DNA from: Castor canadensis
Taxonomy: Eukaryota > Chordata > Mammalia > Rodentia > Castoridae
Assembly (NCBI RefSeq): GCF_047511655.1
Contig: NC_133386.1
Coordinates: 76,263,501-76,327,500, forward strand
Length of the DNA stretch: 64,000 nt
Direction of reading: 5' to 3'
Below, one piece after another: positions 22,739 to 33,658 of the stretch (position 1 is the first letter of the stretch; each line of letters starts with the position of its first letter). A model generated the notes under the pieces. The model made no database searches, was not told where the DNA came from, and was given only the letters and a program-made list of their open reading frames with translations. The position numbers and the translations under genes are program-made.

Positions 22739-23417
22739 ACAGACTTTTTTCTTTTCTTTTTTTTTTGTTGTTTTATTATTCATATGTGCATACAAGGCTT
22801 GGGTCATTTCTCCCCCCTGCCCCCACCCCCTCCCTTACCACCCACTCCTCCGCCCCCTCCCTCTCCCCCCCACCCCCTCAATACCCAGCAGAAACTATTT
22901 TGCCCTTATCTCTAATTTTGTTGAAGAGAGAATGTAAGCAATAATAGGAAGGAATAAGTGTTTTTGCTGGTTGAAATAAGGATAGCCAAACAGGGAGTTG
23001 ACTCACATTAATTTCCTGTGCATGTGTGTTACCTTCTAGGTTAATTCTTTTTGATCTGACCTTTTCTCTAGTTCCTGGTCCCCTTTTCCTATTGGCCTCA
23101 GTTGCTTTTAAGGTATCTGCTTTAGTTTCTCTGCGTTAAGGGCAACAAATGCTAGGTAGCTTTTTAGGTGTCTTACCTATCCTCACCCCTCCCTTGTGTG
23201 CTCAAAGTTCAATCCCCTTGTTGTGTTTGCCCTTGATCTAATGTCCACATATGAGGGAGAACATACGATTTTTGGTCTTTTGGGCCAGGCTAATCTCACT
23301 CAGAATGATGTTCTCCAATTCCATCCATTTACCAGCAAATGATAACATTTCGTTCTTCTTCATGGCTGCATAAAATTCCATTGTGTATAGATACCACATT
23401 TTGTACAGACTTTTTTC
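22739..23417 (-). mobile_element. 5'-truncated young L1 with 13-bp target duplication
   Basis: Antisense L1 3' end: poly-T, ttattattcatatgtgcata, a C-rich tract at about 22811-22880, 3' UTR, then the ORF2 C-terminus ending with tail motif NRMFSLICGH (minus-strand frame 23238-23429). acagacttttttc flanks it at 22739-22751 and 23405-23417. About 650 bp of L1 is present. Confidence 0.95.
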
Positions 23418-23429
23418 AAAGAACAACAT

Positions 23430-23525
23430 ATTTCAGCCACCAGTGAAGGTCAGTGGCAGAGCATTTGCCTAGCATGTGTCAACCCTGGGTTGAATATCAA
23501 GTAATGCAAAAAAAAAAAAAAAAAG
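23430..23525 (+). mobile_element. ID-like tRNA SINE, sense
   Basis: gtcagtggcagagcatttgc, ctagcatgtgtcaaccctgg, gttgaatatcaagtaatgc, then a long A-run. Confidence 0.75.
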
Positions 23526-23604
23526 ACACCACAGTTTTTAAGTTAAACTTCAATTGTAGTCATCTTTTTGGTCCAAAAATAACAATGAGTTCATCTTTGG
23601 CTTA

Positions 23605-23822
23605 TGCTAAGGTCTGAATGTGCCTTCAAAATTTATGTGTTTAGCCAGGCACTGGTGCCTCACGCCTGTAATCTTAGCTACTCAGGAGGGAGAGATCAGG
23701 AGGATCACAGTTTGAAGCCAGTTCTGGCAAATAGTCCATGAGACCCTACCATGAAAAAACTCTTCACAAAACAGAGCTGGTGGAGTGGCTCAAGGTATAG
23801 GCCCTGAGTTCAAGCCCCAGTA

Positions 23823-23865
<43 letters not shown>

Positions 23866-24010
23866 TCATGTCTTTAAAAAATTAATCCCTGATAAACAGT
23901 GTTGAGAGGTGAGGCCTTTTGGGAGGTGGTTAGGTCTTGAGGGCTCCACCTTCATGAATGAATTAATGCCATTATAAAAGGATTTGATAGAAGGTGTTTT
24001 GCATCCCCTC
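23605..24010 (+). mobile_element. MaLR-like LTR split by a SINE
   Basis: Starts tgctaaggtctgaatgtgcc and continues after the SINE with aacagtgttgagaggtgagg, ggaggtggttaggtcttgag and gaatgaattaatgccattat. Right end uncertain. Confidence 0.65.
23643..23866 (+). mobile_element. Composite SINE with (CA)n tail
   Basis: gccaggcactggtgcctcac to ggaggatcacagtttgaagc, then gagctggtggagtggctcaa to caagccccagtacc. About 19 CA units at 23823-23861 continue the 3' end. Inserted in a MaLR-like LTR. Confidence 0.95.
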
Positions 24011-24514
24011 CCCCATTTTTCCTTCCGTCTAAAATTTTCATGATATCAATTCAAATAAGTGTGTTACATGCCCTTTTGGCTTGTGAGGATTACCATAACT
24101 TTTACCTTGCTTTTTTACACAATATGCCTTTTGGGAGGCAGATTTTCATGGAATGAAGGGCAGGAAATTATCAGATCACACAACAATTTGGACACAACAG
24201 GCTGAGCTTCTCCTCAACTGAGCTGTGTGATTATGCACATTTGGGAATTTGAAATTTCTTTCTATTTTTCATTTATTAAGTTTTGACTGTGTTTGGTCAT
24301 AAGAGAATATAATAAATTCACAAATAAGACAAGCTTACTGTAGCTTACCAAATTTTGTTTGTTTTGTTTTACACTTTTTATGTCAGTAGACAACCTAGAA
24401 TTGGAAAATAGTCTTTTACAGAAGCGCTCCTGCATAATACTGACTAGAAATGATGATAGTAGGCCTCATTACGTTGTTCTCAAATTTGGGTGTAAAGAGC
24501 TTTTGTTCTCTTGT
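24011..24514. other. Intergenic, no recognised feature
   Basis: Nothing assignable. Confidence 0.4.
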
Positions 24515-24722
24515 GGGACTGGGGTTTGAACTCAGGGCTTTGTGCTTACAGAGCAGGTGCCCTTCTGCTTGAGCCACACCTCCAGTCCATTTTGCTCTTG
24601 TTATTTTGGAGATGGGTGTCTCTCAAATATTTCCCTGGGCTGGCCTCAGAATGTGATCTTCCCAATCTCAGCCTCCCAAGTAGATAGGATTACAGGTGTG
24701 AGCCACTGGTACCCAGCTGGAA
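24515..24722 (-). mobile_element. Composite SINE, antisense
   Basis: gggactggggtttgaactca to gcttgagccacacctccagt, then ggagatgggtgtctctcaaa to acaggtgtgagccactggta. Confidence 0.92.
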
Positions 24723-24944
24723 GTATATGTTATTTTCACCACAAAGTGTAATGTTTTCTGCAGGTTTTTTTTTAACATGTACCTTTATCAGATTAAGGAA
24801 GATACCTTTTATTTTTATCTTATTGCAAGATTTTGATAATGCTCATTTTTTTTGAAAAAGAGAAATCTGAAAACACTCAGAATACTTCAGAAGTTGATCA
24901 AAATATGGGTTATTTAGATGACATTAAAATTGATAAAGATTCAG

Positions 24945-25035
24945 AATCTTTTTTTTTTTTCAGCACTGGGGACTGAAACCAAGGCCTCATGCATGCTAGG
25001 CAAACATGTAACCATGAGCTACATCCCCAGCCTCA
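24945..25035 (-). mobile_element. ID-like tRNA SINE, antisense
   Basis: T-run, gcactggggactgaaaccaa, ggcctcatgcatgctaggca, gagctacatccccagcc. Confidence 0.9.
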
Positions 25036-25227
25036 AGATTCATAACCTTTTCCTTTAAGATATAAATTATGTCCTCCAGCATTTAAGCTTAAAAGGATAA
25101 ATAATATACTAGCATACTGAATTAAAAATATGTAGAAAGAATTATACACCATAACTAAGTGGAACTTATTTCTGATATACAAGATGGTTTTACCATCCAG
25201 AAATCAATTAATGTAATCAATTAATGT

Positions 25228-25530
25228 AATTCTAGGTACTCAAGAGGTGGAGATCAGGTGGATTTAGGCCGCAGGCTAATCTGGGCAAAAAGTTAGTAAG
25301 ACCTATCACAACCAATAGGCTGTGCGTGTGCTTATGTGCACCGTTATCCCGCTGTGTGTGGGGGGGTGTAAATAGGGCGAGTCAGTAAAGGCTGGCCCAG
25401 GCAAAAAGGCAAGACCTTATCTGAAAAATAACCAAAACCAAAAGGGCTGGGGTGTGTGGCTCAAGTGGTAGAGCATTTTCCTAACAAGCTCAAAGCCGTT
25501 AGTTCAATCCTCAGTACCACTGGAAAAAAA
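25228..25530 (+). mobile_element. Unusual composite SINE (B1-like, second 7SL-like piece, tRNA half)
   Basis: A 7SL-like start (ctcaagaggtggagatcagg) is followed by a second piece (cagtaaaggctggcccaggc to gcaagaccttatctgaaaaa) and then the tRNA half (agggctggggtgtgtggctc to gttcaatcctcagtaccact). The middle carries a tgtgtgtggggggg run not seen in other copies. Confidence 0.7.
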
Positions 25531-25574
25531 TCAACTAATGTAGACCACATGTCAACAGGCAGAAGAAAAAAAAA

Positions 25575-25690
25575 TCATAAGATAATAATTAATAAGTTAA
25601 AAATTAATAATATAAGGTAATATAGTATAAAGGTAATTAATCATAAGGTAATAGTTATAAGTTAATAATTAATCATAGTTAATGTAGAAA
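25575..25690. repeat. AT-rich degenerate repeat in the old L1
   Basis: Permutations of ataattaataagttaa and ataaggtaat recur several times, apparently local slippage in the A-rich L1 sequence. Confidence 0.6.
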
Positions 25691-25835
25691 AAGTATTTTC
25701 TAAAAGGAAAACACATTCATAAAAAAAAACCTCAGCATCTTAGGAACAGAAAGAAACTTCTTCAACTTGATAAGTAACAACTAACACCGTGCTTAATGGT
25801 GTGAAACTTGAAGCATAAAATCAAGAATAGGACAA

Positions 25836-26010
25836 AGTTGTCAGGTGCCGGTGACTCACAGCCTGTCACCCTAGCTACTCAGGAGGAAGAGATCAGAAGG
25901 ATCATAGTTTGAAGCCAGCCTGGGCACATAGTTCTGGCGGCCCTATCTCAAAAAAAAAAAAAAAATCACAAAAAAGCGCTTGTGGAATAGCTCAAGGGGC
26001 AGAAAAAGAT
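25836..26010 (+). mobile_element. Composite SINE, sense, 3'-truncated
   Basis: gtcaggtgccggtgactcac to ggatcatagtttgaagccag, then A-run and the start of the tRNA half (gcgcttgtggaatagctcaa). Confidence 0.88.
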
Positions 26011-26024
26011 TTCTGCATTACTCT

Positions 26025-26245
26025 TTATTTTTGAGGGTATCAGGGTTTGAACTCAGGGCTTCATGCTTGCTAGGCAGTGGTTCCACCACTTGAGCAATTT
26101 TACCAGCCCTTTTTTGTGTTGGGTATTTTTGAGATAGGGTCTCCTGAACTGTTTACCTGAGCTGGCCTTGAACTGTGATCCTCCTAATGTCTGCCTCCCA
26201 AGTAACTAGGATTAGAGGCATGAGCTACTGGCACCCGGCCTTCAC
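26025..26245 (-). mobile_element. Composite SINE, antisense
   Basis: gagggtatcagggtttgaac to gagcaattttaccagccctt, tttttgtgttgggtattttt linker, then gagatagggtctcctgaact to gcatgagctactggcaccc. It sits head to head with the preceding copy. Confidence 0.93.
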
Positions 26246-26564
26246 CACTCTTCTCCAAAAACATAAGAAAGTCCTAGTTTATTTAATAACACACACACAC
26301 AAAAAAAAAGGAGAAGAAAAAGTATACTTATGAGAAGGAAGAAATAAAACTGTCTTTGTTAATAGGTGAATTGATTGTCTATGTAGAAAATCTGAAAGAA
26401 CTAATAAAAACACCCCTGGTACTAAAAAGTAGTTATAGCAGGGTTATAGGATTCAAGGTTACTATGTAAAAGTCAACCACTTTTCCATAATCCAGCAATG
26501 AGCAAGTAGAATTTGAAATTTAGTATACAATATTAATTATATTTGCACTTCCCAGAAGTGAAAT

Positions 26565-26640
26565 TGTGGCCAGTAGAGTGGCTCAAGTGGTACAGTGCCT
26601 GAGTTCAAACCCCAGTACCTCAACAAGACAAAATAAAACA
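26565..26640 (+). mobile_element. tRNA-derived SINE monomer, sense
   Basis: ggccagtagagtggctcaag, tggtacagtgcctgagttca, aaccccagtacctcaac. The region between the A and B boxes is shortened. Confidence 0.85.
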
Positions 26641-26977
26641 AGTAAAGTGAAATTCTGAGATCAAAAATCTAACAAAATATGTTCCAGATTTATAGGAGGA
26701 AACTATAAAATTATGATGAAAGAAATTAAAGAAGAAAGAAATAGATATTCCATGCTCAGGGAGAGGAAAACAATATTTTCAAGATGTCAGTTTTTCTCCA
26801 CTTGATCTTTAGATTCAGTACAATTCTAATCAAAATCCCAGTAAGTTATTTTGGGGGTATTGGCAACTGATTCTAAAGTTTATGTAGAGAGGCAAAAAAA
26901 CCTCAGAATAGTCAACTCAACATTCAATAAGAAGAATGAAGCCAGAGGACTGACATCACCTGGCTTTAAGAGTTACT

Positions 26978-27090
26978 ATATGCTTGTAATCCCAGAACTT
27001 GGGAGGCTAAGGCAGGAGAACCATGAGTTCTAGGCCAGCCTGGACTACAGTGAGATCTGTCTCAAAACCAAAAACAAACAAACAAAAATC
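26978..27090 (+). mobile_element. B1-like SINE, sense
   Basis: tatgcttgtaatcccagaac, ttgggaggctaaggcaggag, ctaggccagcctggactaca, A-rich tail. Confidence 0.93.
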
Positions 27091-27119
27091 AAAAGGAGAC
27101 TTACTATACAGCTACTGCT

Positions 27120-27264
27120 ATGCCAGTCACCAGTGGTTTACTCCTATAATCCTAACTACTCAGGAGACAGAGATCAGGAGGATGGTTGTTCACAGCCAGC
27201 CCAGGCAAATAGTTTTTTGTGAGACCCTATCTCAAAAAATAGCTATCACACAAACACAAAAAGC
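27120..27264 (+). mobile_element. 7SL-like half of composite SINE, sense
   Basis: gccagtcaccagtggtttac to cacagccagcccaggcaaat, then gagaccctatctcaaaaaat. No tRNA half follows. Confidence 0.88.
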
Positions 27265-27267
27265 TAC

Positions 27268-27875
27268 TGCTGTGGTTTGAATATAATTTGTCTCCCAAAC
27301 AGTCATGTACTAGAAGCTTGGTCCCCAGTGCAGTAGGGTTGAGGTAGTAAAACCCTTAACAGATGAAGCCTAGTAGAAGGTAATGTCATGGGGGTGCCAT
27401 GGTGTCGAACGCATTAATGCTATAATATATAAGAGTGAGTCAAGTCTTGAGGGCCTGGACTAGTTCCCATGAAATTCTTTTTTTCTTTAGCAGTACTGGG
27501 AAATGAATCCAGGACCACTGCAATACATCTCAGCCTTTTAAAAAATTTATTTTGAGACAAGGTCTCACTAAGTTGTCCAGGCTAGCCTTGAACTTGCAAT
27601 TCCTCCTGCCTCAGCCTCCTAAGTAACTGCGATTACAGGCATGCACCATTGTACCCAGCTGGCAATGGGTTGTTGTAAGCAAGCTTGGCACCTCTCCAGA
27701 ATCCCTCTTCTGCATGTACTCCTGTCACTGTGATACCATCTACAATGAAGCTCTCACCAGATGTAAGTAGGTGAAAGCACCATGGTCTTGTTTCCAGAGT
27801 TGTGACCTAACTCAATCTTCTTCATAAAGTACTCAGCCTCAGATATTTTGTTAGAATAATACAAAATGGATTAAG
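27268..27875 (+). mobile_element. MaLR-like LTR split by a SINE, inserted in old L1
   Basis: Starts tgctgtggtttgaatataat and continues gcttggtccccagtgcagta, then after the SINE tctcaccagatgtaagtagg and ataaagtactcagcctcaga. It lies between two adjoining parts of the L1. Confidence 0.75.
27482..27662 (-). mobile_element. Composite SINE, antisense, inside the MaLR-like LTR
   Basis: agcagtactgggaaatgaat, short tRNA part, then gagacaaggtctcactaagt to ttacaggcatgcaccattgt. Confidence 0.9.
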
Positions 27876-27919
27876 AGAACGACAATAATTAAGAAAGCAT
27901 AGTACTGGAGAGAGGGATA

Positions 27920-28015
27920 TCTATATCTATATCTATGTTTATATCCATATCTGTCCATATCTATATCTATGTCTATATCTATACCTATATCTATCTATCT
28001 ATATCTATCTATCTG

Positions 28016-28061
<46 letters not shown>

Positions 28062-28087
28062 ATCTATCTATCTATCTATCTATCTAT
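27920..28087. repeat. (TCTA)n / (ATCT)n microsatellite, about 165 bp
   Basis: Interrupted TATC/TCTG variants at the left become near-perfect TCTA units from about 28000. Flanks are L1 ORF2 (agcatagtactggagagagg to the left, gatggaacagactagggagt to the right), so the array grew inside the L1. Confidence 0.97.
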
Positions 28088-28147
28088 AGAGAGAGATTTG
28101 GATGGAACAGACTAGGGAGTCCAGAAACAGACTCAGATAAATATACA

Positions 28148-28414
28148 TGGTCCTCAACTTATGATGGCTTGATTTGTGACTTTTCAACTTTACAACAGTG
28201 CAAAGGTAATGCATGTTTAATAGGGACTAAGAGACCATTCTTTTAATTTTGATCTTTTTCCAGACTAGGGATCATGGGATAAACAAGTGATACTCTAGAG
28301 TATAATATGGTAATAATCTGTGATGTTTTGTAGGTTAGGTATATTAAATGAATTTTTTAATTTACAAAGACTTTATTGGTAACCACATCATAAGTCATGG
28401 GGCATCTGTGTGGT
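28148..28414. mobile_element. Fossil DNA transposon (Tigger/mariner-like), non-autonomous
   Basis: About 260 bp with inverted ends: acttatgatg at 28157-28166 and its reverse complement at 28386-28395, inside longer imperfect terminal repeats. Internal text (gtaggttaggtatattaaat) matches a common mammalian Tigger-type consensus as I recall it. Flanks are contiguous L1. Confidence 0.6.
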
Positions 28415-29444
28415 CAACTAATTCTGGACAAATGAGCAAAGACAATATAATGGGAAAAATGTAGTCATCAACAAATGGTGTTGAACACCTGGATATTCAG
28501 AAGCAAAAAAATAGTTTGGACCTTCCACTCTTTACAAAGGTTAACTTAAAATGGATGATAGATCTAAGTGCAAAACACAAAATTATAAAACTCATAGAAA
28601 ATAATATAGGAGAAAGTCTACATGACTAAGGACATGGTACTGATAACAATCCTAAAGGTGTGATTCAGGAAAGAAGGAGTTGGTAAGCTGGGTGAACATC
28701 ATTAAAATGAGAACTTCTGCCCTGTGAAGTACACTGTCAAGAGAATGAGCAGACAATCCACAGACGGGGAGAAAATATTTGTAAGAGATACATTTGGTAA
28801 AGGACTGTTATGCAAAACAAAAAAAAATACAAAGAACCCTTGAACAAGAAAACAACCTTATTAAAAGGCAAAAGATCTAAGAGATACATCACTGGAGAAA
28901 ATATTCAGAAAGAAAATAATCATATGAAAAGTTACTCCACATCATATGTCACCAGAGAAATGCAAATTAAAACAGCAATGAGGTACCACTGCACACCTAT
29001 GTGCAGAATGTCCCAAATCTAGAACACCGACAACATCAAGTGCTGGTGACAGTGTGGAGCAACAGGAACTCTCATTCATTGTCATTGGAAATGTAAAATG
29101 GTGCAGTCACTTGGGAAGACAAAGCTAAGCATATTCTCACCATAAGACCCAAAAATTGTGCTTCGTGACATTTACTCAAATGAGTTAAAAACCTGTTTCC
29201 ACACAAAATACTGCATGTGAGTATTTATAGCAGTTTTATTAATAATTGCCAAAATTTGGAAGCAACCAAAATCACCTTTAGTAGGTGAATAGATAAACAA
29301 CTGCAGTACATCTGGGCAATGCATATTATTCAGTGCTAAACAGAAATGCACCATAAAGTTGTGAAAAGACATGGAAGAACCTTAAACACATATTACTAGC
29401 AGGTGGAGGAAAAGGTGTTATAAATGTACGACTTTGTCATAGGA

Positions 29445-29473
29445 TGTGTGTGTGTGTGTGTGTGTGTGTGTGT
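29445..29473. repeat. (TG)n microsatellite
   Basis: About 14 TG units at the 3' part of the old L1. Confidence 0.93.
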
Positions 29474-29599
29474 TGGGGAAGCAGAGCAGATATACCAAAG
29501 GGAAATCTTGGTACCCTCCACTTAATTTTGCCTTGAATATAAAACTGCTCTTAAAACAGCCTATTTTTAAAAAAAAACATTAAAAGTATGCTAGTTCCT

Positions 29600-29630
29600 T
29601 TATCTATCTATCTATCTATCTATCTATCAT
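29600..29630. repeat. (TCTA)n microsatellite
   Basis: Seven or so TCTA units, second such tract within 2 kb. Confidence 0.9.
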
Positions 29631-29639
29631 CTGTCAGCT

Positions 29640-29822
29640 GATATATATATATATATATATATATAAAGAATTCTCCTTTAGTTGAATATATATATATATA
29701 TATATCCAAGAAAGAATTTTTCAGTGGTGTCCATAATAGTGATTGTAGAATTTTTAATAAACTTATTTTATCCATTCAATTATAAGCAACTGACAGGTAA
29801 TACAACTAAAGGAGAATTCTTT
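29640..29822. repeat. (TA)n tracts with a 20-bp perfect inverted repeat
   Basis: (TA)n at 29640-29664 and 29686-29703. The 20 bases at 29665-29684 (containing gaattctcctttag) are the exact reverse complement of 29803-29822. The loop is 118 bases. No flanking family recognised. Confidence 0.93.
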
Positions 29823-30189
29823 TTCCAAAGTAAAATAAGAATGAATTTTCTTAGGAAAAGTAAACCTGCTCATACTTCCAAATGCACATGAAGCTTTCTA
29901 CTTTCTGGGTGGTGAAGAAGTGCACTCTGGTGATCTGCTGGTGATAAGTTTGTTGTCTCTCTGGCTATGGAGAAACTTTCTTAGGGTAACATGAGGGAGG
30001 AGTCTACATTATTAGTGCTTGTCTGTGTGGCAGCACTGAGTGATAATGACCAGCAAGCAGTAAGTAATAATGGGGAGGTTCCTTTATCAGGAAAGTAGTA
30101 ACACAAGATGCACAGCAAAGCCCCTTTGTGCCTAGAACACTGAGGGTTCTTTTTCAAGCAAAATTTTGTTTGGCAATGTCCTGTTTCCC
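29823..30189. other. Intergenic, no recognised feature
   Basis: Nothing assignable. Confidence 0.4.
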
Positions 30190-30545
30190 CACTCTGGTAC
30201 TGAGGATTGAACCCAAGGGCCTCACACTTGCCTGGCAAATGCTCTACTACTTGAGCCACACCCCATCCCTTCCTTCCTTCTTTCTTTCCTTCCTTCCTTC
30301 CTTCCTTCCTTTTTCTTTCTTTCTTTCTTTCTTCTTTTGTGAGTCTGGGATTTGAACTCAGGACTTTGAGCTTGCAAAGCAGGTGTACCACTTGAGACAC
30401 ACTTCCAGCTCATTTTGCTCTGATAATTTTGGAGATAGGGTCTAGCTAATTATTTGCCTGGGCTGGCCTCAAACAGCAATCCTTTATTTCTCAGCCTTCC
30501 AAATAGCTAGGATTACAGCCACCAGTGCCTGACTGTTTTTTTGCT
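30190..30545 (-). mobile_element. Two adjacent antisense SINEs around a pyrimidine tract
   Basis: First a tRNA half (ctggtactgaggattgaacc to acttgagccacacccc), then a TTCC/TTTC tract (30266-30336), then a full composite (gtctgggatttgaactcagg to ctaggattacagccaccagt). Confidence 0.88.
30266..30336. repeat. Polypyrimidine (TTCC)n/(TTTC)n tract
   Basis: Pure C/T mirror-like tract of about 70 bases, a candidate for triplex DNA; derived from a SINE's A-rich tail (antisense). Confidence 0.9.
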
Positions 30546-30984
30546 TTGTTTTGTTTGGAGACAGGTCTCAGAGTGGTGATCCCTGTGGCACAATTCCTTA
30601 TTCATGTAAGAAGAAATGGTGTAGTAATTCACTTTTGAAAACTTGCAAAATGAGTTCTCCTGACATTGCCCTATGGTGACAGGATGAAGTACGATGAAGG
30701 CCTGGGAGCTGGCTTCCTTGCAGGACAGAGGGAGAGCTGAATAGGCTGATGATCTTTAGAATCATTGATGAGCTAGCTGTGAAAGTTGTGAGAGGTAGTA
30801 ATTGAGATTGAAGAATATTTCTGTGGGCAATTGAGCAGCCCATTCTCTTTTATTAAAGGGCCCCCAGAAGATAAGTTGTGAAGCCTGATATTAGCCTGCC
30901 TGAAGTTCCTGCCCCACACTGTCACTTCCTTTTGCAGAATAATTTACACAAATCTTCAATAACAACCAGCATCCATCACATATG
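30546..30984. other. Intergenic, no recognised feature
   Basis: Nothing assignable. Confidence 0.4.
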
Positions 30985-31115
30985 TGCCTTATACTATGTA
31001 CCTATGCAATCCCATTTAATAATCTCAAAGCCCTATGAAGTAGGTACCTTTGTTACCTGTTTTACAGAAGGGGCAACTGAAGATTTGAGAGTTTATGTGT
31101 CTTGCTCAAGATCAC
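30985..31115 (-). mobile_element. MIR, antisense
   Basis: gtgccttatactatgtacct, cctatgaagtaggtaccttt, gttttacagaaggggcaact, gctcaagatcacagagctgg. Confidence 0.8.
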
Positions 31116-31499
31116 AGAGCTGGTGATGAAGAAATCATCCTGCTTAATTTACTAACCTATTCAGCCACTTCCATAGGCTTCTTTGTTTTTTTTCCAAATG
31201 TGGATCCCACACTTACCTTAGCTGAGAGGCTTTCAGGTTGGCAAGCTTTAAAGTAGGTCAGGAACATAATCCCATTTTCATGAGAATTACTAATATAAGA
31301 TTAACCTGATTTCATTGTCTTGACCCTGTAACCCCCACCCTGTCTCAGAACCAGTCTCCAGAGTGATATTTCTATTGTGCCTGTCAGCTCAGGCCTTCAA
31401 ATGAGACAGAAGAAATGTTACTCACCACTCAGTAGTAAATTCATCTTTTAGGAAACAACTTTGCTGAGATAAAATCCATATACCATAAAAATGTACAGT

Positions 31500-31593
31500 T
31501 CAAGGGCTAGGAGCATGGCTCAGGCGGTACAGTGCCTGCCTAGTAAGACCAAGGCCCTGAGTTCAAACCCTAGTACCACCACCAAAAAAAAAG
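31500..31593 (+). mobile_element. tRNA-derived SINE monomer, sense
   Basis: gggctaggagcatggctcag, gcggtacagtgcctgcctag, gagttcaaaccctagtacc, A-run. Inserted in the L1M 3' UTR, whose ttcagtggtttttag continues after it. Confidence 0.93.
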
Positions 31594-32159
31594 TACAAGT
31601 CAGTGGTTTTTAGTAGAGCCAAGAGTTGTATAACCAGCAGTAAATCAATTTTATAACATTTTTGTTACCCTCAAAAGAAAGCTCCACTAGCAAGCACTTT
31701 CCGTTTGGATTATTTCCTCCTTTTGGTTATGAATAATACTGCTATGAACATCCTAGAAGAGCTTTTGGTGTGGCTTTATGTTCTCAGTTCTCTCTAGGAG
31801 TAGAAATACTAGCTTTGTGGTGACTCTGTGCTTACAATCTTATGGAATTGCCATGTTTTTCTAAGTACAGGTGGATATGAAGTGGTGTCTCATTATGGTT
31901 ATGATTTGTACTTAATGCAGTTGCATCCAAACCTTAGTAATGTTGACCATTTTTTCATGTGATTGCTGGCCATTCACACATTGTATTTGGAGAATATCTG
32001 CTCAGATCCTTTCCCTATTTTCAAATTAGGTTGTCTTTTTATTTTTGAGTTAATAAGAGTTATTTACATATCGTGAATACAAATCTTTTATAAGACACAT
32101 GGTTTGCAAATATTTTCTATTATGTGGATTATGTTTTCCATTTCTTTCTTTCCTTTTTT

Positions 32160-32346
32160 GTTTTTTGCCCCCCTCAGACAGTGTCTTGCTATTTTCTCCA
32201 GTTGGCCCTGGACTGTTGATCTTCCTGCCTTGGTTTCTCCAGTACTTGAGTTATAGGACTGCACCATCATGCCACCACGCTTTTGAGAGCATCTCAGATA
32301 TAATCCTGAGTACCTAGGATTATAGGGTGAGCCACGGGCACCCAGC
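32160..32346 (-). mobile_element. B1-like SINE pieces, antisense, diverged
   Basis: cagacagtgtcttgctattt to gttataggactgcaccatca, then a second piece ending gattatagggtgagccacgg. Confidence 0.7.
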
Positions 32347-33658
32347 TCTGAGTTAATTTTTTAATATGGTGTGAAGCAGTATGCAAATTCATGCATTTGC
32401 ACACAGGTATCTAGCTGTTCTAACATCATCTGTTGAAGACTTTTTCTTTCTCCATTGAATTGTCTTAGGATTCTTGTTGAAAATAAGTTGACCTTAAATA
32501 TTCAGGTTTATATCTAGACTCTCAACTCTATTCAATTGGTGTATATGTAGTCCTATCCTAGTAGCAAAGTCTTGATTACTATAGTTTTGGGTAACTGCTT
32601 TTTTTTTTTGGAAATTGGGAAGTGTAAGAGCCTTTCAATTTGGTTTCCTATCAAAGACTGTTTTGGCAATGTTGGATAACTTTCATTTCCATTATATTTG
32701 TTGATCATTATCCAAGCTATTAATTTTTACTGACAATCTTAATGGTTTATTTATCTAGCTGTTCTTAATGTTTGTTTTATTTGCAGCAATTCTTTTGGTT
32801 TTTCATACATAAAGACATATCTGAAGAATGAAGAAACTATCTCCTCCTTCCCAATACCAATAATCATATTAATATAGTCATTTTGTCTAATTAGATGACA
32901 ATATTTCTTGAGGAAGGTTAAGTTGTAGTGGTTATAACAAATATCATGGATTCAATGTAATTCTTAGAGTTTCAGTCTCATGCACAAAAATAGCTTTTCA
33001 TTTGAACAATATATTTGATTATGATTTCATCCTTGTTTTTCTTTTTTTTTTTCATTTTTCTTTTATTATTCATATGTGCATACAAGGCTTGGTTCATTTC
33101 TCCCCCCTGCCCCCACCCCCTCCCTTACCACCCACTCCACCCCCTCTCGCTCCCCCCCTCAATACCCAGCAGAAACTATTTTGCCCTTATCTCTAATTTT
33201 GTTGTAGAGAGAGTAGAAGCAATAATAGGAAGGAACAAGGGGTTTTGCTGGTTGAGATAAGGATAGCTATACAGGGCATTGACTCACATTGATTTCCTGT
33301 GCGTGGGTGTTACCTTCTAGGTTAATTCTTTTTAATCTAACCTTTTCTCTAGTTCCTGGTCTCCTTTTCCTATTGGCCTCAGTTGCTTTAAGGTATCTGT
33401 TTTAGTTTCTCTGCATTAAGGGCAACAAATGCTAGCTAGTTTTTTAGATGTCTTACCTATCCTCACCCCTCCCTTGTGTGCTCTCGCTTTTATCATGTGC
33501 TCATAGTCCAATCCCCTTGTTGTGTTTGCCCTTGATCTAATGTCCACATATGAGGGAGAACATACGATTTTTGGTCTTTTGAGCCAGGCTAACCTCACTC
33601 AGAATGATGTTCTCCAATTCCATCCATTTACCAGCGAATGATAACATTTCGTTCTTCT

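Larger units (their letters stand above)
25090..29560 (+). mobile_element. Ancient L1 ORF2, split into at least six pieces
   Basis: Sense L1 ORF2 fragments in the correct order: gaattatacaccataactaa (about 25139), acaccgtgcttaatggtgtg (25784), ttaataggtgaattgattgt (26360), ctaatcaaaatcccagtaag (26825), then cataatacta-type sequence near 27900, aacaaatggtgttgaacacc (28469), and the C-terminal part (minimally coding at 28810-29022, motif KTAMRYHCTPMCR) with flanking tail to about 29560. SINEs, a MaLR-like LTR, a TCTA microsatellite and a DNA-transposon fossil separate the pieces. Confidence 0.8.

Noticed and set aside
22691-22944. Proline-rich frames (PPPPLPPTPP)
   Set aside because: They are translations of the C-rich antisense L1 3' UTR; the same appears at 33.0 kb and 62.6 kb.
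27920-28087. Regular short repeats as a CRISPR-like array
   Set aside because: Units are four bases, with no spacers, and the DNA is mammalian.
27935-28246. Frame with (IYLS)n repeats
   Set aside because: It is a translation of the TCTA microsatellite.
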